This document shows positions 59,801 to 64,000 of a stretch of DNA of 64,000 nucleotides, in pieces (the stretch's first letter is position 1; every line of letters begins with the position of its first letter). The translations under genes and the position numbers were made by a program. The notes beneath the pieces were generated by a model, which saw only the letters and a program-made list of their open reading frames with translations, was not told the origin of the DNA and searched no databases. This stretch comes from Triangularia verruculosa (Eukaryota; Ascomycota; Sordariomycetes; Sordariales; Podosporaceae), in contig MU863990.1 in assembly GCA_033296885.1 (NCBI GenBank), positions 57,955 through 121,954 of the forward strand, written 5' to 3'.

Positions 59801-60950
59801 ATAGCCGACTAGGAAGGTAATATTTATATAGGCGGAACGTCCGTTACCGCGTTTACCGATAGATAGGTCGCTACGCCGGAGCCCACTATTCTCGAATAGC
59901 TTTTCGCTTGTATTAAGGAGCTCGAGGGTAAAGCTTAGTAGAACGAGGATTAGATTATCGTGGTTAATAAAGGGCAGAAGTACGTAGCTAAGTTTCCGAC
60001 CTCCGAGTATTATAGTGGAGGAAAGGGAAAGTTTAGAGGTTTCTTAATCTAGTTTAAAACCTATTTTCGGTACTACCTAGTTATATTCCCTAACGAAAAG
60101 TTTAAAATATTATTCGCAGTATTTAAATTTAAGGATAAAGCGTTAATATAGTTCGCGTCGGTTATAAATAATTATTACGAAGTTAAAGTTAAGGATTAGG
60201 AGGAATTTACGGTCGAATGTTTTCGGAATTACCGGAAGTTTGAAGCTAAGATTAAGGAAGTGTTTAAGGAGTACGATGAGGTTCGTCGTATTTAAAAACG
60301 ATTTGTAAGGTTACGTTAGATTCGTTTAATAGCCGATTACGCTATTTTATTTAAGACCGATAGTTTATGTAGTAAGATTAACGACGAGGGATTAATATAA
60401 TTGTTTTATAACGGTTTTAGGGAGGAGGTTAAGGACGAGTTATATCGGGAAGAGAGACCCGATATTATCGATAAGTATATTGCTATAGCCGTACGTATCG
60501 ACGACCGCTAGTATTAACGACGCCGAAAGAAGAAGGGGATCTGCGTCTATTTCGGGTCGTTTAGGTTAGGAGAAGATTAGAGGTTTAATTTTAAGAAGAA
60601 GTATTACGGAATTAGTATGTTTAGAACTACGTATATAGGATCTATAGAGGTAGATGTAGTTTAGAAGCGGTTTAAAAGGAAGAACGATATTAAGTATTTT
60701 AATTATAGGAAGATAGGATATTTTAAGAGAGATTATTGGGTATTTAAGTAGCTTAGTTAAAAGGAGAGAGAAACGGCTACGGTCGTTAGGATAATACGGG
60801 TAGTAGAGATCTCGGGCGTAGAGTATTTTAACGAGGAATGGTAAGACTTAGCCGATAATTATACCGATAGCGACTATAGGTATAAAACCTAGGAGGGGGA
60901 ATTAATAGTCGACTCCGAAGGAGAAGACTGTATAGTGGGATAAGAACTGC
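59801..60950 (+). pseudogene. Gag remnant of the gypsy element
   Basis: A frame opening at 59801 (ATA where ATG is expected) reads as a retrotransposon capsid-like protein interrupted by TAG/TAA. A nucleocapsid zinc-knuckle remnant lies in the same frame at about 60692-60740; its cysteines and histidine appear as tyrosine codons, as C-to-T and G-to-A change would produce. The end is uncertain. Confidence 0.65.
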
Positions 60951-62099
60951 CGATTAAAGGAATTATAAGGCTGGAGGAAAGTATAGCTTTAAGATCCTTT
61001 AAGGAAATTATATAGCGATTTAAATAGGGTTTTATTGTAAATATTACGAGAAGGACCCTAGAGGCCGAAGAACGAATGTGGAGATTCGAGGAAGAGGTGG
61101 AAGAACTTCGAAACTAATAAGAAGTAATTAAGTAATACTATTACGACCTCGAGGGTAGGATGATGCGAATTACGGTTTATAATTAGCTGTTTGTATAGTT
61201 TTAGTAAAGTAGCGAACGATAGATTATTCTAGAGATTAAGTTTAAGTAGTATTATAATAAGCTAGTGCAATTGGCTTATAGAGCGGGTAAATTCGAGTTT
61301 AAGGAATTAAAGTGGGAGGAATTTTGGGAGGATAAGAAGGTCGTTAGTATAGGGCTTTTTTAGATACTTAGATAAATACCCCGCTATGAATAGTACGAAC
61401 TATGCGATGGAGATACGGCGTAGTTGTATCTTAGATACTTAGAGTATAGGAGAATGCCTTAGTTTTAGTGTATTATATATAGTTATATAGAGTACTATTA
61501 AAGTAAGGCTCTCTAAAGATATTGGCTAATAAAGTAGACGAGAAAGAACGGATATTCTAAGCCTATTATAGGGATTATGGCTAGGTGGAGGCGACTATAA
61601 GAAGAGTTGGACGATTATTTCCTGTAGAGGTAAGGAGACTTAGTTGGACTGGAGGAGGGACTTTAGGTTATATAGTTTACGCTTAGGTATGTAAAGTATT
61701 GCTTCGAGTAGGTGATAAGTTAGGGAGAAGATACCGCTAACGAGGAATATAGTTTGGCGTAGTATAAGAGTCTGGATTACGCTTTTTATTTATAAGTAAA
61801 GGTTTAGAAGTATTACGAGGTTAGTATTAAAGGAAGTGAGGTATGCGATAAGAAAAAGACTCGAGGAGGTGCTAAAAAGTAGAAAAAGGTCTAACGACGA
61901 TAGTTAGTTAATTTCGAATTATTAGATAGTTTAGGGAAGGAGGATACTTTAGAGGCTTAATAATAGTCGGGAAAAGGACTAAGGCCTTTCGCGGAGGCTA
62001 TAAACTTCTAATGGATTATAAGTAAAATACTAGCGAGGTCGTTACTGTATAAAAAAGGGGTATAAAAGATAAAAGATTATAAGTAATTACACGTTAGAA

Positions 62100-63905
62100 G
62101 GGTTTTTAAATGTAGGTATTTATAGATAGCGGAGTAAAAGCGGACTTAATTTTACTAAAAATTATATAATAAGCCTAAGTTCTGTAGAAAAGGAAGGAGG
62201 AAGAGGTTATTATAAAGAGACTTTTTTTTACGTAGTTAATAACTAAGGAAACGGTACTACTGGATATTACAGTATTAGGAAAAATAACGATAGTGATTTT
62301 CGATATCGTAGATATAGGGCTAGAAAAAGATATAATTCTGGGGCAACTATAGTACGAGGACTATAACCTAGATATCGATTGGAAGGATAGTGGCTACCTA
62401 TAATTAAGAGAACTTTAGAAGTATTTAGTTAACGATAGAAGATTAAATGTATATATGGAGTAGAGTATAGGAAAAGCACCCTCTACGGCACTATCGTAAG
62501 GAGCCTAGGAAGTAATAGTGTACTTTATCGACATAGGCGGTAAGATTAAAGAAGTAGAGTTAACGATATTAGTGGAGATATCGGAGGTTAATAAGTATAT
62601 TTATTATAATAATATAGAAAAAGGCGAGAAAAAGGCGGTACCGGTGGAATATTAAGGATACCTAGCTTTTACGGTTAAGTATTTGGAAGGATTTTTAAAA
62701 TAAGGACCGTAGGACTACGAGATTAAGTTAAAAGAAGGAGCTAAATTACAGTTATTTAAAGTTTACTATATTAACGATAAGTAAAGTAAAAAGCTACGGA
62801 AGTATTTAGATAAGAATTTGAAGAGAGGATATATTAAGGAGTCTATATTATTAGTAGGATACCCCGTTTTCTTTATATCGAAAAAGGACGGTAGTTTACG
62901 ATTATATATAGATTACCGCTAGTTAAATAATAAAACGGTGAAAAATAATTATCCGTTATTATTAATAGCTAGGTTATAGAGTTAATTAGTTAGGGCATAA
63001 TAGTTTATACGCTTAGATATACCGGTCGGGTATATCTATATACGGATTAAGGAAGGAGATGAATAGAAGATAGCGTTTCGCACTTTTTATGGTTATTTCG
63101 AGTACCTCGTAATATTATTTAGGTTTACTAATATATCTACGACGTTCTAATCTTTCATCGATTATATTATCCGGAAGTACCTTGATAGTATAGTAATGTA
63201 TTATTTCGATAACGTTTTTATTTACTTACGTACTTTGGAGGAGTATAAGTACTACGTACGAGAGATATTCGATGCGCTATACGGAGCCGGACTCTTAGTA
63301 AATAAGGAGAAGAGCGAGTTTTATATGTAGAAAATGGTATATCTGGGATATTTGATATCGCTAGGAGAGGTTTATATGGAGCTTAGGAAAATTGCGGCCG
63401 TTAAGGACTGGCCTACGCTGTAGTTATAGATATACGTTAGGGAATTCTTAGGGTTTATTAATTTCTATTGGATATTTATCCGTAGGTATATAGGCCTTGC
63501 GCGGCTATTTAACTATTTGACTAAGAAGGACGTGGAGTTCCGGTGGGGGTAGGAAGAAGAGTAGGCCTTTTAGGAGCTAAAAGAGGCTATTTTAAAGGAC
63601 CCGGTGCTTAAATTGCCAAACCTTAGTTGACCGTTCGAGGTCGAAGCTAATATATTAGATTACGCGATCGGAGGATAATTAGGTTAACAAGACGACGACG
63701 GGAAGTTATATTTAGTAGCCTTCTTTTCGAAAAAGCTAGAAGGGGCTCGTTAGAATTATCTAATCTATAATAAAGAGCTATTCGCCATTATTAAAGTGTT
63801 TAAAGAGTAGAGACTATACTTTAGTAGTATTAACTACGAAGTATAGGTTTATACGGATTATAAGAATCTACGGTATTTTATTACTACAAAGGTCCTTAAT
63901 ATATA
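62100..63905 (+). pseudogene. Pol remnant: protease, reverse transcriptase, RNase H
   Basis: A single frame holds the aspartic-protease motif FIDSG (Asp codon at 62125), the RT block FFISKKDGS...IDYR (GAT at 62911), the YXDD site read as YFDN (63202-63213), and the RNase H motif TDYKNLRYF (ACG at 63853). These sit in one frame with no frameshift, so damage is by substitution only. Stops fall where the family has Gln or Trp (for example after IDYR). The final Asp of YXDD is changed to Asn. Relative to gag the frame is shifted by -1. Confidence 0.8.
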
Positions 63906-64000
63906 TATTGAAATAGGTATGGCTCATATACAGGCCTAAGGGCCCTGTAACTTATACACTAATTAGCGTAGCGGAATTGTCACACACGATACCTGTAGCT
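63906..64000. other. Less mutated sequence interrupting RNase H at the window edge
   Basis: After AAGGTCCTTAAT the retroelement reading ends and normal CpA-containing sequence begins (TTGAAATAGGTATGG...). It includes TGTCACAC near 63979, which could be the start of another LTR. It is too short to identify. Confidence 0.35.

Larger units (their letters stand above)
59318..63905 (+). mobile_element. Degenerate Ty3/gypsy LTR retrotransposon, RIP-mutated
   Basis: The element starts with a TGTCACGGTTCAG sequence typical of fungal gypsy LTRs. It continues through a leader, a gag-like frame, and one long frame carrying protease, reverse transcriptase and RNase H signatures in canonical order. The body from about 59.74 kb is nearly free of CpA and saturated with TAA/TAG, whereas CpG remains common. 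It breaks off inside RNase H near 63905, where unrelated, less mutated sequence begins. No 3' LTR is visible within the window. It is not capable of coding. Confidence 0.85.

Noticed and set aside
1..64000. CRISPR arrays, rRNA operons, bacterial-type operons or telomere repeats
   Set aside because: None were seen. Gene structure is clearly eukaryotic, and no TTAGGG runs or spaced direct-repeat arrays of CRISPR type occur.

Overview
The window looks like chromosomal DNA of a filamentous ascomycete (Pezizomycotina, probably Sordariomycetes). Genes are spaced about 1-4 kb apart. Introns are short (about 50-130 bp) with GTRNGT donors and CTAAC/CTGAC-like branch points. Start contexts are of the CACCATG/CAACATG type, fungal NACHT-ankyrin receptors are present, and a Ty3/gypsy element carries mutations typical of RIP (repeat-induced point mutation). 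All exon models were assembled by hand from splice signals, reading-frame sums and family conservation. No search was run.

Layout. 1-3374: no gene seen, with a cluster of heat-shock-element-like motifs near 1.9 kb. 3375-6043: NOP16 (+) and a four-TM MARVEL-type membrane protein (-). 7250-22542: an accessory block with two paralogous NACHT-ankyrin (NLR/STAND) genes on the minus strand, NLR1 intact and NLR2 frameshifted. Between them lie a Tda3-like FAD oxidoreductase (-), a thiol glutathione peroxidase (+), a DapA-family aldolase/lyase (-) and a Gfo/Idh/MocA oxidoreductase (+). 23068-32546: a housekeeping block with peptidyl-tRNA hydrolase (-), an RVS161-type BAR protein (+), an endophilin-like BAR protein (+) and cyclin H/Ccl1 of TFIIH (+). 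34641-35480: a putative GPI-anchored surface protein. 36236-37783: a Mep/Amt ammonium transporter (-) with upstream GATA sites. 41780-44136: a secreted L-amino-acid oxidase (-) broken by one in-frame stop. 45466-48652: a large BIRC6/UBE2O-like ubiquitin-conjugating enzyme with zinc-binding-like, SUMO-binding-like and polyglutamine segments. 50336-50659: a small secreted protein. 51084-51190: an intron-containing tRNA-Met (-). 51597-54069: an AAA-family ATPase-like protein with a degenerate Walker B (-). 54600-57623: a decayed multi-pass membrane protein gene (-).

The right end (57.7-64 kb) is repeat-derived and mostly RIP-mutated. It holds AT-rich tandem arrays with exact 23-bp and 12-bp periods, a poorly mutated patch with an LTR-like start, and a Ty3/gypsy gag-pol body that is nearly free of CpA and full of stops. 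At about 63.9 kb the RNase H region is interrupted by a less mutated sequence.

Functional links. The secreted L-amino-acid oxidase (which would release ammonium) and the ammonium permease sit near each other on the same strand, downstream and upstream of a 4-kb gap. Two BAR-domain membrane-curvature genes are neighbours in tandem. The two NLRs share intron positions and phases, so they are clearly duplicates. Broken accessory genes (NLR2, the oxidase, the 57-kb membrane protein) contrast with intact housekeeping genes.
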